A stretch of DNA of 64,000 nucleotides from Vanessa cardui (lineage: Eukaryota > Arthropoda > Insecta > Lepidoptera > Nymphalidae): contig NC_061134.1 of the NCBI RefSeq assembly GCF_905220365.1, positions 4,541,001 through 4,605,000 on the forward strand, written 5' to 3'. The notes under the pieces are model-generated. The model searched no databases and was not told the origin of the DNA. It saw only the letters and a program-made list of their open reading frames with translations. The translations under genes and the position numbers were made by a program. Shown here in pieces: positions 45,701-57,495 of the stretch (position 1 is its first letter; every line of letters starts with the position of its first letter).

Positions 45701-48599
45701 TAGATACTGAAAGAAGTGAACCAATCATATGATACACTTTAAACGTAGACGCGAAATTATTGTATTGTACAATATTTGTTGCTCCAAATGATGTAATTTC
45801 AAAGAATTGTAATTTATAATATGCTTAATGAAATATCAGACTCCTCAGCAGTTCTCGTAACGTAGATAAGGAGAGGTTCTGGTGGTTCAACCAGTTGTGC
45901 TAAATACATTTTGCCAGTTGTGCAACACTATACCAGCAGTTTATTTTAAACATTATAGCGTGACAATATGGGCATACTATATTCATTGAACCAATGTTTA
46001 CATCGAGATTTATTGAGATTGCTTCTAGTTCGTGACTTAGTCTATTTTAATCGTTGATCATCTAGTCGTTTGGCTCGCTCGTCATGTTTTTCAGTATCTC
46101 TGGATGAAGATGCTTGCTCGAAGATCTGGAAATTGATCATTACGTCGACTAACTGTTTTGGCAACTCTCAAAATAGAAATTCGGATTGTATTTGTTTCTA
46201 GTAATTAAAAATAAAAATTATAAGTAGCTCCTTTGGATGATGCTGCGCATATATTGTTGATGTTCCGATCTTTTGTTTCTTCAATGTCATGGTAGTTTCT
46301 ATTTATATAAATTATTTGATTCAGTGATGATCAATGATTTGCATTTTTTATTTCATATTTTATACTTATCGGTTGATCGACATAGAAATGCATCGTGATA
46401 CTCGTAAGGGCCATCTGCTGGTTATTTTTAATGATACGGATGAAATAACCACTTTCTCCGTGAAAAAATACTTGTACGTACTCATTTTCATGACAATCGG
46501 TTGAACGCTGTAGATATAATTATATCGCAGCGCTACCTGGTGGCGAGTTGCATCAATGGGGATAGCATAATCTCCTTATTCATTTAATCTTAATAATCGA
46601 TCAAATAGTTTATGTGTTTATCGATGACACACACACATCACTTTTGTATATAGGTAGCCTATCATTTGCGCAAGCACATGTTTTTCCTGTATACCAATTT
46701 GCATCTGTTCTCCAGTTACAGCAGAACACACAGACAGACAAAAATGTCAAAAATGGTAAAAAATATGTCAGTCAATCATCAAAAAAAAACTTCTAACGAA
46801 TTACTTGTAAATAAAGTGTACAGACAGACTCTGGAGATTTATATAGTAGTATAGATTTAGTATTCACGTGCGATAGCTTTATTATTAGCGTATTTCATGT
46901 ATAACTTTGGTGTTTCTAAACCGATTTCTATGCTTCTTTTTTATATCAGTTAATACTGTGAACTTTTTTAATTTGGGATTAAAATTAAACATCATCAGAA
47001 AGCTTCGAACTACTAAGCTATCGGGAGTGATACGTGTTATTGTGAGTCAACCATAAAAGACAGACGAAGGCTGTCATGGGATATTTTTTGTATAATTTTA
47101 AGGAGAACATTTCCGTAAAACAATTTATATGTAGCTTTAACCATTAAGGTTGTCCACGCGACGGAAGCTTAAAATATGGAGTAACTTCTCCCGTTTTCCC
47201 GACATTTCCCTTCACTGCTCTGCTCCTATTGACTGTAGCGTGATGAAAAGTGTACTATAACCAGCTCAGGAGGATGAAAAATAATTGTACCAAGTTTCGT
47301 TAAAATCCGTCGAGTAGTTTTTGTTTCTATAACGGTTATACGGACAGACAGACAGACAAAAAATTTACTGATTGCATTTTTGCCATCAGTATCGACCCCT
47401 GATCACCCCCTGATAGTTATTTTGGAAAAATATTTCATGTACAGAATTGACCTCCCTACAGATTTATTATAAGTATAGATAAGATTTCCGATAATATGTC
47501 ATTACTTTTTAAAGAAAAAAAGGTACTTACCTATATCATTTTAACTGCAAAAATAAAAAAACTTTTTTCAGATCTTAATGAACAGTTTAAGTTTACTGAT
47601 CGATTTGGTACGATTTACTAATTTAACGGTTCTCCTTCTTATTGGATCGCAGGTTTGTAAAATATTTACACGTTATTTAAATCATCTTTAATATGTTATA
47701 TGTAGTATAAGATGTATTAATTACTACAAAAACTAAACAAACAGTGGTCATTAATTTTTATGAATGTAAATTATTTTCTGAAAGGTTAAGAAATTGCACA
47801 TATTATTAACACGCAAGTTAGGTAATAGGTGATTGGAGCATTCTAAATATTAGTTTACGTCGACAAAATTGTATACCATATAATGGACAATATGGACATC
47901 CTAAAGTAACACACGAAATCAAACTAAATAAAAAAGCGTAAGAAGCTTTAAGTTAATGAAAGTAACGACAAATTCTTCTTTTTTTCATTATAAAATGATT
48001 GTTTATACAAAATGTCTCGTTACGTAATTAACTAAAATGGAGCCAATCTGTATTTGGACCTATTTTTTTCATAGTCCGTTTTAACCTACGTGGTTGGTTA
48101 TATCGGAAGATTTTTGCACAATATCAGAAAACATTCTAGGTATAAAATTGGCTTTATGTATTAGGTTACAGGCTACAAACATGGATACTATAACATGGTA
48201 GCAACACTTTGGAGAATCCTGACGTGCGTTGTAGTCATAGCCGGCCTGGTTGACCACTGCGAGCGTGTTTATAGACAGCGGGAAAGGATAGTCAGTTTGT
48301 TGGATCATTTGATTATCGAGAAAAACATTGGTAAGTTTATTTTTTTTTTGTTAGAGGTAAGCGTAAATGAGCAATTAAGTAACCTGATATTTTTAACTAT
48401 TTCTAAGTGACATTCATGTCTGATGTGTCGATCAAAACTTAAATTATGCTTACTGATGTTATATATGATATATATATACTCGGAAAGCGTAATGTAGGAC
48501 GACCTCCGACCCGCTGGTCCTACGACATTCGCAAGATCGCCGGAAGAAGCTGGATGAGGGACGCAGAGGACTCATGTTCAGCAGTGGACAGCAGTAGGC

Positions 48600-48631
<32 letters not shown>

Positions 48632-48821
48632 TTATAATTTTTGTGTTTAAGATGACCCTCTACTAAGTGCGCTCAACGAGCTTCGAGACTTGGTGCAATC
48701 ACGTGCGATCAACTTCCACATGGCTCATTTTATACGAATTGAATATCCCCTATTGGTGTCCATCGCTTCCGTCGTCGTCACATACACTATTATACTTTTA
48801 CAAAGTGTTAATAACAATTAA
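42732..48821 (+). CDS. Gustatory receptor (insect Gr family), complete
   Basis: Four exons: 42732-43562, 47572-47652, 48165-48330 and 48652-48821 (TAA). All junctions are GT-AG and keep frame, giving 415 residues, normal for the family. Exon 1 holds several hydrophobic helices (AISATVLACINLLTLYY, FYMFMWLSSSLFDYFIWA, ISTVYSIAYIYILIKIL). Exon 2 is ILMNSLSLLIDLVRFTNLTV, exon 3 carries VVVIAGLVDHCERVYRQRER, and exon 4 carries the diagnostic C-terminal TYTIILLQ at 403-410 (TYhhhhhQ). Insect Grs are seven-helix ligand-gated channels with inverted topology; the divergent sequence suits a bitter-type lepidopteran receptor, but the ligand is unknown. Met1 or Met2 could be the start. Intron 1 (4 kb) contains a Helitron on the opposite strand and intron 3 an RTE tail. 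Confidence 0.88.
44580..47479 (-). mobile_element. Internally deleted Helitron in Gr intron 1
   Basis: On the minus strand it begins TCTATACTTATAATAAATCT after a host A and ends GGGTATAGCTAG before a host T, the Helitron end and target pattern. The decayed ORF includes NAEHERYFNAAVAPEVTAEV and VVGAEITKRGIIITKRYE (Helitron N-terminal domain) and GSPRHMHEYAQDALTYVREY (start of the Rep domain), then jumps to an acidic terminus IENIVEEDEIDDEF and a stop. The Rep catalytic part and the helicase are missing. The termini contain TCTGTCTGTCTGTCCG-type sequence. Confidence 0.8.
48473..48632 (+). mobile_element. RTE-type LINE 3' end in Gr intron 3
   Basis: The frame gives GRPPTRWSYDIRKIAGRSWM and a decayed end, followed by (GAT)n at 48598-48631. 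This is the usual C-terminus and microsatellite tail of a widespread lepidopteran endonuclease/RT LINE. Confidence 0.7.
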
Positions 48822-50414
48822 ACTTTACATTAAATATAATTAAGATTATGTACTGTAAGCAACGATTGTATTTTTTATTTCGTGAAGTAGTACTTTATTT
48901 TTTTATTTTAATATGGATGAAAAAATAATATATAAATCTTAACAGTTGCGTTGTACACTTGTATCGCAAAATTTATGAAGCCAACAACCCATGACCAACT
49001 TAAATTAATTTCTCTAAAACACGAAGGTGATACAGATACCGAGGCAAATAACGCTCAGATAGACAGAAGTACGCATCAGTACGTCTTGCTTGCGTGCATG
49101 AACGCACGCAAGACCTTTGAACACTCAGAAAATCGCCATCTGATGGATCGATTGTTTGCGGTACATGCAATGCCTGTCGCAAGGGTGGAAAAATAAATCG
49201 ACAATATAATATATAAAATTAAACATAAAACTGGGCTTCGTCGCGCACCTAGTGTCACAACAAAACATTAATTACGACTTTGCGTTCTCATGATTGCGCG
49301 ACAAGATTCCATACTGTCAGTAATGGGGTCTCCTGGGTACTGTGCTTTTTCCATAATCTTTCTTTTGCATATCAATGATGCTCATACCTTAGGAACATAC
49401 ATTGCTATATGGATTATATTACAGTGCATGAGGCGGGTAGCCGGGTGGACGGAAACTAAGAAGAGGAGGGATGTTGTTATTGAACTCGATATGACAAGAA
49501 CTCAACGCCAATTATAATATTACAAACTAAATATTAGTAGGAGGTAGTAAAAACAAATTATTTTTTATAATGGTTGGGGCGCGTTTTCATCTTGACGGAC
49601 TTATTACTGGCGCTTGTATCACATCGCATAATGATTAGGTAAAAAACAGCTCTCAAAACGCGCGAACTAAATGGTATCTATGATAATTATCACCAATCCC
49701 AAATAAAGCGGTCGATAACAAAACAGGTTTTTGTAACAGCTACGAGCTCTCGAAGTCCATTTTAGGTGAAAGCGGGCTTTGTTCTCTTGGCTCTAAAGAA
49801 TTTACACTGATAAGGAAGAAACAGACATGTACGGTGCGCCAGACAAGAGAGGTCCACCTGTGGCGTTATGGTGCGCCTACACTAGCGCGTCAACCTCATT
49901 AGTGTACGACGTATGAGATATGAAAGATTGATTGTCATTATAAGAGTTATTAAAACCAACTGGATGAACTAACGAGTCTATACTTAATAAATCTACAGTT
50001 TTTTAAAGTAATTTATCCACAGATTCTCATTGGTACTTAATATAAGTCTAGATTTTATGCTGTAATGTTGACTTGTAAAGTTGTAGGTATGTTTTTTTTA
50101 CCAATACAGGGGATGATTATTGTCGTAAAGTGAACGAAGCTCTTAGTAAACTCGCGCGAATGACGTTCTTTCGACTTAGTGCTGAAAACTTGGCGAATAA
50201 TTTTAGAGTGAATTGATGTGTTGTATCAGATTATAATCATGGCAACAAATGATTAGTTTTGGATTGGGCTTTTACAAAGTCATCAGTTTAATTTTCTTAC
50301 TCGAAATTCACGTACTTAGTTAGGTCCAATTTTGAATAATAATGAAAGTGTCCCAGGAATAAGCCAGCCAACAAATGATTGTGTAGATCTTTTTGTTTTT
50401 ATTTGTTTTATTTG
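48822..50414. other. Intergenic, nothing firmly recognised
   Basis: There is a short hairpin GTCTTGCTTGCGTGCATGAA with GCACGCAAGAC at 49082-49113. The open frames at 48951-49196 and 49290-49517 carry no recognisable domain. No exon is supported. Confidence 0.45.
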
Positions 50415-50416
50415 TA

Positions 50417-51696
50417 TTAGGTTGGGGAAAAAGTCTTTTCGCATATAGTATGTATGAACTTGTAATAAAATCTCTTTGGCTATACCATTTGTATCTGGCT
50501 GGTTTTGGTATCATTAAAAAGTTTTAATTTTAAAGAAGGCACTTCCAAATTCAAATTAGGAATTTGTGTGATTTTCATTTGTTTTTTTTGTTGTTAAAAT
50601 GAGTGAATCTAAAGAAGAAATTCGATACATTTTAAAATTTTACTATAAAAAAGGTAAAAATGCAACTCAAGCCGCGAAAAAAATTTGTGATGTTTATGGA
50701 CCTAATGCAGTATCTGTGAGAGTAGCGCAAGTTTGGTTTAAGCGTTTTCAAGCCGGAAATTTTGATATCAAAGATGCATCTCGCTCTGGTCGCCCTGTTA
50801 CGGACAAAATTGATGCCATTTTTGAAAAAGTGGAGCAAGATCGGCATATTAGTAGTTACGATGTAGAAGAACTGGCAATTGACCACAAAACGGTTTTGAC
50901 TCATTTGAATAAAGCTGGGTACACAAAAAAGCTCGATATATGGGTGCCTCATGAACTCACTGAAAGAAACCTAATGAACCGTGTACTCATTTGTGATTCT
51001 TTATTACGACGTAATGAGACCGAACCATTTTTGAAGAAACTGATAACTGGTGATGAAAAGTGGATCACATACGACAAGAACGTGTGAAAAAGATCGTGGT
51101 CAAAGGCCGGTCAAGCTTCACAGACTGTGGCAAAACCCGGAATAACTCGCAACAAGGTAATGCTGTGTGTATGGTGGGATTGGAAGGGCATCATTCATTA
51201 TGAGCTGTTACCGCCCGGCAGGACCATCGATTCAGAACTGTATTGCGAACAATTGATGAGATTGAAGCAAGAAATTGAGAGAAAGCGGCCAGAATTGATC
51301 AACAGAAGGGGTGTGGTTTTTCACTGTGACAACGCTAGACTTAACACATCTTTAGCCACTCAACAAAAATTACGAGAGTTTGGCTGGGAGGTATTAATGC
51401 ATCCGCCGTATAGTCCTGACCTTGCACCTTCAGATTTTCATCTGTTTCGGTCTCTGCAGAATTCCTTAGGCAGTGTCAGATTAACATCACGAGAGGACTG
51501 CCAAAACCACTTGTCGCAGTTTTTCGATCAAAAGCCCCAAAATTTTTACAGCAATGGGATCATGTCATTACCAACAAGATGGCAAAAAGTTATGGAACAA
51601 AATGGCACCTACATACTTTAGTCAAATGTAAATAAACTATAAAAAAACTTTTTGAATTTTCATATAAAATACGAAGAAACTTTTTCCCCAACCTAT
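50417..51696 (+). mobile_element. Mariner transposon, near-intact
   Basis: About 1,280 bases are bounded by imperfect terminal inverted repeats of about 30 bases (left TTAGGTTGGGGAAAAAGT; the right end reads ATAGGTTGGGGAAAAAGT in reverse) and flanked by TA at 50415-50416 and 51697-51698, the Tc1/mariner target duplication. It contains one transposase frame (next entry). Confidence 0.92.
50599..51621 (+). pseudogene. Mariner transposase with one nonsense codon
   Basis: This is one continuous frame of 341 codons, broken only by TGA at codon 163 (51085-51087), probably a CGA arginine changed by C-to-T. The N-terminal helix-turn-helix region includes EIRYILKFYYKKGKNATQAA and QVWFKRFQAGNF. The catalytic triad is present: D152 in TGDEKW, D244 in HCDNAR and D279 in YSPDLAPSD, with 34 residues between the last two (DD34D). 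HCDNARLN departs from the usual HDNARPH. The transposase would be truncated before the second catalytic Asp, so this copy is probably non-autonomous but young. Confidence 0.92.
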
Positions 51697-52059
51697 TATT
51701 TTATTTGGTTTCAAATATTACTTTGCATGACAAGTAACTCTCAATCAGCGATTTGGTACTGCTAGCTGAAATACAGGTCTCCTAGTTCGGATACCGACAA
51801 TTCAATAATTTAATGATGTTTTTGTACAGCTCCAATTCTTTTGTGTACTTGTAAACATTTATATTTGCTTTTGCTTAAAATATGTATTTAAATATACATG
51901 TTAAATAAGAATTTCACATAATCATATACCCACAATCTACTATTATTGTGCCGGTTAAGTGGTAGTTAATACCTGTTGACTTCCAAGCAGGATACATTAA
52001 TTTAAATAATTGTATTTAATTAACATGACGTTGTATTTTTTAAATGTTAAAAAAGGGTA

Positions 52060-52195
52060 ACTACTGAGTTTCTTGCCGGTTCTTCTCGGTAGAATCTACT
52101 TTCCGAACCGGTGGTAGCTTCACTTAATTGTAAAATGACGATTCAAAAGTGCTTATAAAAGCCTACTTGAATAAAGTTTATTTTGATTTTGATTT
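52060..52195 (+). mobile_element. LINE 3' end fragment
   Basis: TGAGTTTCTTGCCGGTTCTT, CCGAACCGGTGGTAGCTTCA and a TTTATTTTGATTTTGATTTT tail match the 3' ends of the jockey-type family at 40680-40800 and 36440-36560. Confidence 0.65.
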
Positions 52196-54709
52196 TGAAC
52201 AGCACCAAAAGCAGCAAAACAACAGTTACTTCTATACAAATCAACAGAATCAATAAACAACTATGCTCTTCCTTTGATGAATGATTTTAATATTAAATAA
52301 TGTAACTTTTGTACATGTGTTAGGTCTCTCAACTATTAGCAGTGCTCATATAAATAACGGTCCACGTCAGTAATTGTATTTATTTTTACCGTATTTCTAC
52401 CATAATGATCAGTCAGTAAGTATATAGTCTGTCTATCTAGTAAATATATAACTATCTTCGACCAATTCCCATTGCATTAACTGCTCATCAGGGACCTTTA
52501 GCTTTATATTCCTTTTCCTCCCTTGAGCTTTATATTTCACAGGCGTAAAATAAAAAGGTTACTCCATGTCCAATGCATTTTTGACTCGATAAGCAACCAA
52601 TTAATAATGTGAATGAATACTGAAATCAGCTAGAAGCAAAGTATCCCAACTGGAAATGGCAATGATCAAGAATGGACAGGATAGCTGTACTATTTTATGC
52701 ATTTTCAGTATAAAGGCCAGTGTTCCCGACGACTTGCATCTATTCCAGGATGGACTGTATACTCTTTGGATTAATGGTTTTAATGGCTTCACTGCGTTCG
52801 CCTTCAACGGTCGGTCATCTTCATTTGCGTAGAAGTGCGACTTTGAATCTCTAAAATGTAACAGCGTATGCGTTGACTCGAACTACGATGTTTTTATGTT
52901 AGAATGTTTACTACAAAAAAAAAGTGATACGTTATTAAAATTGAATAAATTACGTATTGTACAACGCAGACTATTTAAGAGTGTCAGGAATAAATAGTTA
53001 CCTAAATTCTCAAAAAAGTGATATTCGTAGGAGTATAGAACACTAACAAGTTTCAAATTTGACTGCAGTATTCTCTATCATCCTTTGCAATTATTGTTAT
53101 ATGTTATGACTATATATGTACCTAAATTCTACGGTAATTGTTGTGTAACATTTTAACAAGCTGTAACGACCGATAACGGTACATTTTCACCATACACTGA
53201 AAAGCTGTTTCTTTGGCATTTTAATTGTGCGTTTTTGTCATTTTGTAGCTGGTTATCTAGCATCCCCAGTGCAATGGACTTTCATAACATGAGTAGAAGC
53301 CTTGGCTTGGAACATTTTGAACAAATTGACGCTAACTTCACGCACGATTTACTTTTTGTATTTTTTGTAAGTATAGACAATGGCCGTCTCAGAATTTTGT
53401 TATCTCGGATATGTGATTTACTATCGTTTTATCACTTATATTATCATGGTCGGAGCGTAATAATTATATTAATTTATTAAAGTAAATAAATATTTAAATA
53501 TATTTTGAAAAAACCTATAAAATCCCATATTGACCAAGTTTGTAATATTATAAAGTAATTCGGGATTCATATCGCATCGAATCAATATTTTCAGTCGTCG
53601 TAAAACAATTTTATTTATATAACGATTCATCGTGTCATTACTAATCACAAATATTGATATCGAACACAGAACTCATTGCATTGAATTAAATACACTAAAA
53701 TTATATTTGAATTAAAGTTTGATGTTGTGTCTTAATTACTATAGTTTATATGCATGATGAAATTGTGAATACAAAAAAATTGATATTCTGTTTTAACTAT
53801 GATAATTTTTACCTAAAAAATAATGAAATTCGGATCAGTATCTTCAAAAATGATCAATAATTTTAATTACATTAAATAACTCAACATGACACGATAAACG
53901 TACTTTTTATCGTACAACTATGTTGATATATTACGTACGTAATCGTGTAGTTATTTAAAATTTAGTCGCGGCTATTGAATAAAAGCCTTCGATCGACCTC
54001 TCGGAGTGCAGTACATGAGCTGATGATGACTTATTAACATCCTAAAGTAGCTGAACTTACAGAGCTTGAAGTACTGTTAGCAATCTAAACTTATATTAAT
54101 ATTATATTAAATATAATTGCTTCGCTGTAAAAATAGCTTAGGGTTAGTTCTACAAATTAAGCTTATTAATATGCGATTCTTTTAAAACCCAAGTGTAGAA
54201 GTAAATGTATCACGACGCACTTTGAACTAAAATTTGTAAGAGGGACACTGCAGGATCCTGAGAATTCGACACTTTCAACAGTGATTTTGTTCAGAAAAGT
54301 AATTGAAAATCTTAATTAGTGACCATCTAGAAACAATTGTAGTTAATAATATCCCATTAAAAAAAATGTTAGTAACATTATTTTTAACATATTTTGGCTG
54401 AGCCCCCAAAAATTCCTTAGTAAGTAGTAAGAAGTACCTTTCTAAGAAACAGCGCGTTGTCCAAGTGCTCCTGATGATCCAATAATAAAAGTATTGCGGT
54501 TTTCGGTGAAAACATTTTAGTCCTAGAGTCTGGAAGTTTTTATACCTGTGCTTGTGGACATCAATAGATAAAAGCTGGCTCGTTAAAAACCAAGCTTACT
54601 TAGTCAGACAGTGGTGTAGGTTCTACACAATGCGTATCAAATTAGAAGACATCTGCAGTCGGCTGTAGAAGATTTACGATCTTCAGCCGCATTATGATGG
54701 TAAGAGAGT

Positions 54710-55015
54710 CGAGAGTTGAGATGGCCCAGTGGTTAGAACCCGTGCATCTTAACCGATAATTGCGGGTTCAAACCCAGGCAAGCACCGCCGATTCATGTGC
54801 ATAATTTGTCTTTATAATTCATCTCGTACTCAGCGGTGAAGGAAAATATCGTGAGGAAACCTGCATGTGACAAATTGCATAGAAATTCTGCCATATGTGT
54901 ATTCCACCAACCCGCATTGGAACAGCGTGGTGGAATATGTTCCAAACCTTCTCCTCAAAGGGAGAGGAGGCCTTTAGCCCAGCAGTGGGAATTTACGGGC
55001 TGTCGTTGTTGTTGT
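54710..55015 (+). repeat. Metulj-like SINE, full-length
   Basis: Head AGATGGCCCAGTGGTTAGAA and GCGGGTTCAAACCCAGGC, body GTGGAATATGTTCCAAACCT, tail GTCGTTGTTGTTG. It lacks the inverted duplication seen at 20329-20377 and serves as comparison. Confidence 0.8.
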
Positions 55016-55669
55016 ATGATGGTAAGATGGTCTAGTGACTAGAAATGGTTAATATATTGATTGTATACATGTGGTCGCGTGTTATTACACGCACGAACAT
55101 GTATGCAAATTTTGTTCGTCCAATTATTTCGTGCAAAAATAAATTCCACTTATCAGTTAGGAATCAGAAACATATCTAACGTAAGCGATATCTATAAGAA
55201 ATAGGTCAATGTCACTTTTAAATTTTCACATTTTGTAAGTAATGTTTGTTGTAAATTAAGGTTTTATTGAGGAAATACATAACTTACGTTCATTGAAACT
55301 GGAAATACTTTATTTTTTGTTGCTAAATCAATTTTAAATTTGTATATATTTTTTTATTCAAAGAATAATTTCCAATAGTAGACACAGGTAATAGGTACGC
55401 CACTATTGAGATGAGAGATAATACGTGAAAACGTAGCAAAAACTCACTTCAGCTCACTTTCACGTCTAATGAGAATATGAACACCAGATTAAAGATTTGA
55501 TTCAATTAAAAAAAATCCAAAATAAATAAAAATGCTGGACCCGAAATGCGGTCAAATCATACGTCAAGCCAAAATACTTAGTAAGTTTACTAGGATAATA
55601 ATAAGACGTAGGTCCTATGTCTATCTCGCTAAATTCCAGCGCAGCAGTGTTTTGTACGACACAGATGAT

Positions 55670-55800
55670 GATACCGAATGCCAAATAAGCCACATATCAA
55701 GGCATACCCCAAGGCATACATATTGGCACCGTTGCAAATATTAACCATTCCCTGCATCACCAATGTGGTGGATGATTTTTGGCGCAACCTTGCACACAAA
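55670..55800 (-). repeat. Degenerate SINE-like family 2 copy
   Basis: The reverse complement has GATGCAGGGAATGGTTAATA and TTGCAACGGTGCCAATATG, loosely matching the GATGTAAGGAATAGTTAATA segment of the family. Old and partial. Confidence 0.4.
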
Positions 55801-57285
55801 TATATCAACATGTATTTCGTGACTATATTGTCTCTGAGTCTGACCCACGCAACCTTTTAATGTATTTTTGTTAAGCGGCAGAGCTTGTAAATATTTCTGA
55901 AGAATCATTCGGTTGTCCCATGTTTTTAAAGGTATTTACATCTTTAACAGAACTAGCAAGTTTTGCCATGGTCGGCAGTCATCTGGCTTACGCCTGCCAC
56001 CTTTGAAATATTTAGGTATAGTATTAACAGTTATTAATTACATTAAAAAAAATTAACGTACTATTTTTGGGCGTTGCTTACGGTAGTCTACATAAGTTAC
56101 AAGTATATATCAATATTACTATACTTAATATACAATGCCACACGAATTTCAATAGACAATTGATTATTATTTTTTACTTCTTTACGAAATTTACCCAAAA
56201 CATATAGTTTGTTTCTACGAACCAATCAATTCCTCTGACCTACTTAAACTGTTAGCATTACAGACAAAAGTAACTGATGGGAGATCTATTAATAACATAT
56301 AGGCGAGTTCTACGGATCGTAAACAAATAACACTCAGTACTTTGAAACTCTTTCATAAAACACTTAATTATTTCATTTAATATCGTAATAGATTAGTATT
56401 TTAATTATTTAAACACATCAATTCAGTTTTACAGCGCTGCGTGCTCCACGCAATAGAAACACGAGTGGACCGAATAATTGTAGTTACCTAGAAACGTGTG
56501 GGTTGTGCATTGTTATAATATGTTAATATAAAGTAAATCTAAAACGTAAGTAAAATATATTTTACAGTTAAAAGTTAAATAAATAAGTAGGAACACAATG
56601 TATACCTATAGTTAATAGTATTGACAAGTATTTTATTTCTTAATTACTTGTCTAAATTCTTGTTGTTAATTTGTTTGAGTGTGTTCTAACACAAATTTAG
56701 TATTTAAAATTTTCAATGAATATGATGAAATATTTAATCACGTTATAAACACTCGAATTAATTAATATCGTATGTACCTATCGTTCGTCTATCGTATTGC
56801 AATAATGTTGTATGATGTGTAATACCAGGATGTATATGTTTATTATGAAAGTATAATGTTAGACTAATATGTATAAGAAGAATAAAACTATTTTCTTTAT
56901 GATATTTTTGTTATATTTGAATATTTTCATTATATTACATGAAATTTTCAATTCATTTAATTTTTTTTTAATTTTGCATACGACCTTACAATCTATATTT
57001 AAAAAAAACATTGAAGTTAATTTACAATATCTCACGAACAGTCTACTGTAGTTACGTATAATATATATTTTTATTTTCAGGAGTTGATGATATCCAATCA
57101 AGCTTGTTAGAAATAATCGTCATTCATCTTAAATAGCCTTCTTGATTGTATATGGACTTTGTTCAACGACAACTATTAAACATATAATATATATAAGTGA
57201 AATATTTATCTTAATAAAAAAATCGCAATTAATAGGCACCTCTTCAATAAATTTATAAATGTAGATTTGCATTAAGCGGATTTAT

Positions 57286-57396
57286 AGATAAGCAAAACTA
57301 TCATCAGTTGACGTCCTGATAATCGACGGTATATAGAAATAGAACCGAGTATATCGTCATGATAACGCATATCAGCTTTTGTGATAGCTAGTCAGT
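57286..57396 (+). promoter_or_regulatory. GATA-site cluster and initiator of ABCB gene B
   Basis: Six GATA-type words lie in about 100 bases: AGATAAG (57286), CTATCA (57298), TGATAA (57317), TGATAA (57360), CTGATAT in reverse (57369) and TGATAG (57382). A TCAGT initiator lies at about 57392-57396, roughly 100 bases before the ATG. GATA factors drive many insect midgut genes, so gut expression is a plausible inference. Confidence 0.45.
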
Positions 57397-57495
57397 TGCC
57401 GATGGAGAGGACTCGCCGGCGAGCTGAAAGTCGTGATATACTCGTGGTGTAAATAAATTCTTATGCGAAAAAGTTAATAAATCAATGTCATAGCG

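Larger units (their letters stand above)
51697..57200. other. Intergenic region, no gene recognised
   Basis: Repeats listed elsewhere lie at 52060-52195, 54710-55015 and about 55670-55800. A plus-strand open stretch near 52622-52815 (KSARSKVSQLEMAMIKNGQD) could be an old element ORF. An imperfect palindrome sits at 55062-55108 (GTATACATGTGGTCGCGTGT facing ACACGCACGAACATGTATGC). I see no supported exon. Confidence 0.45.
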
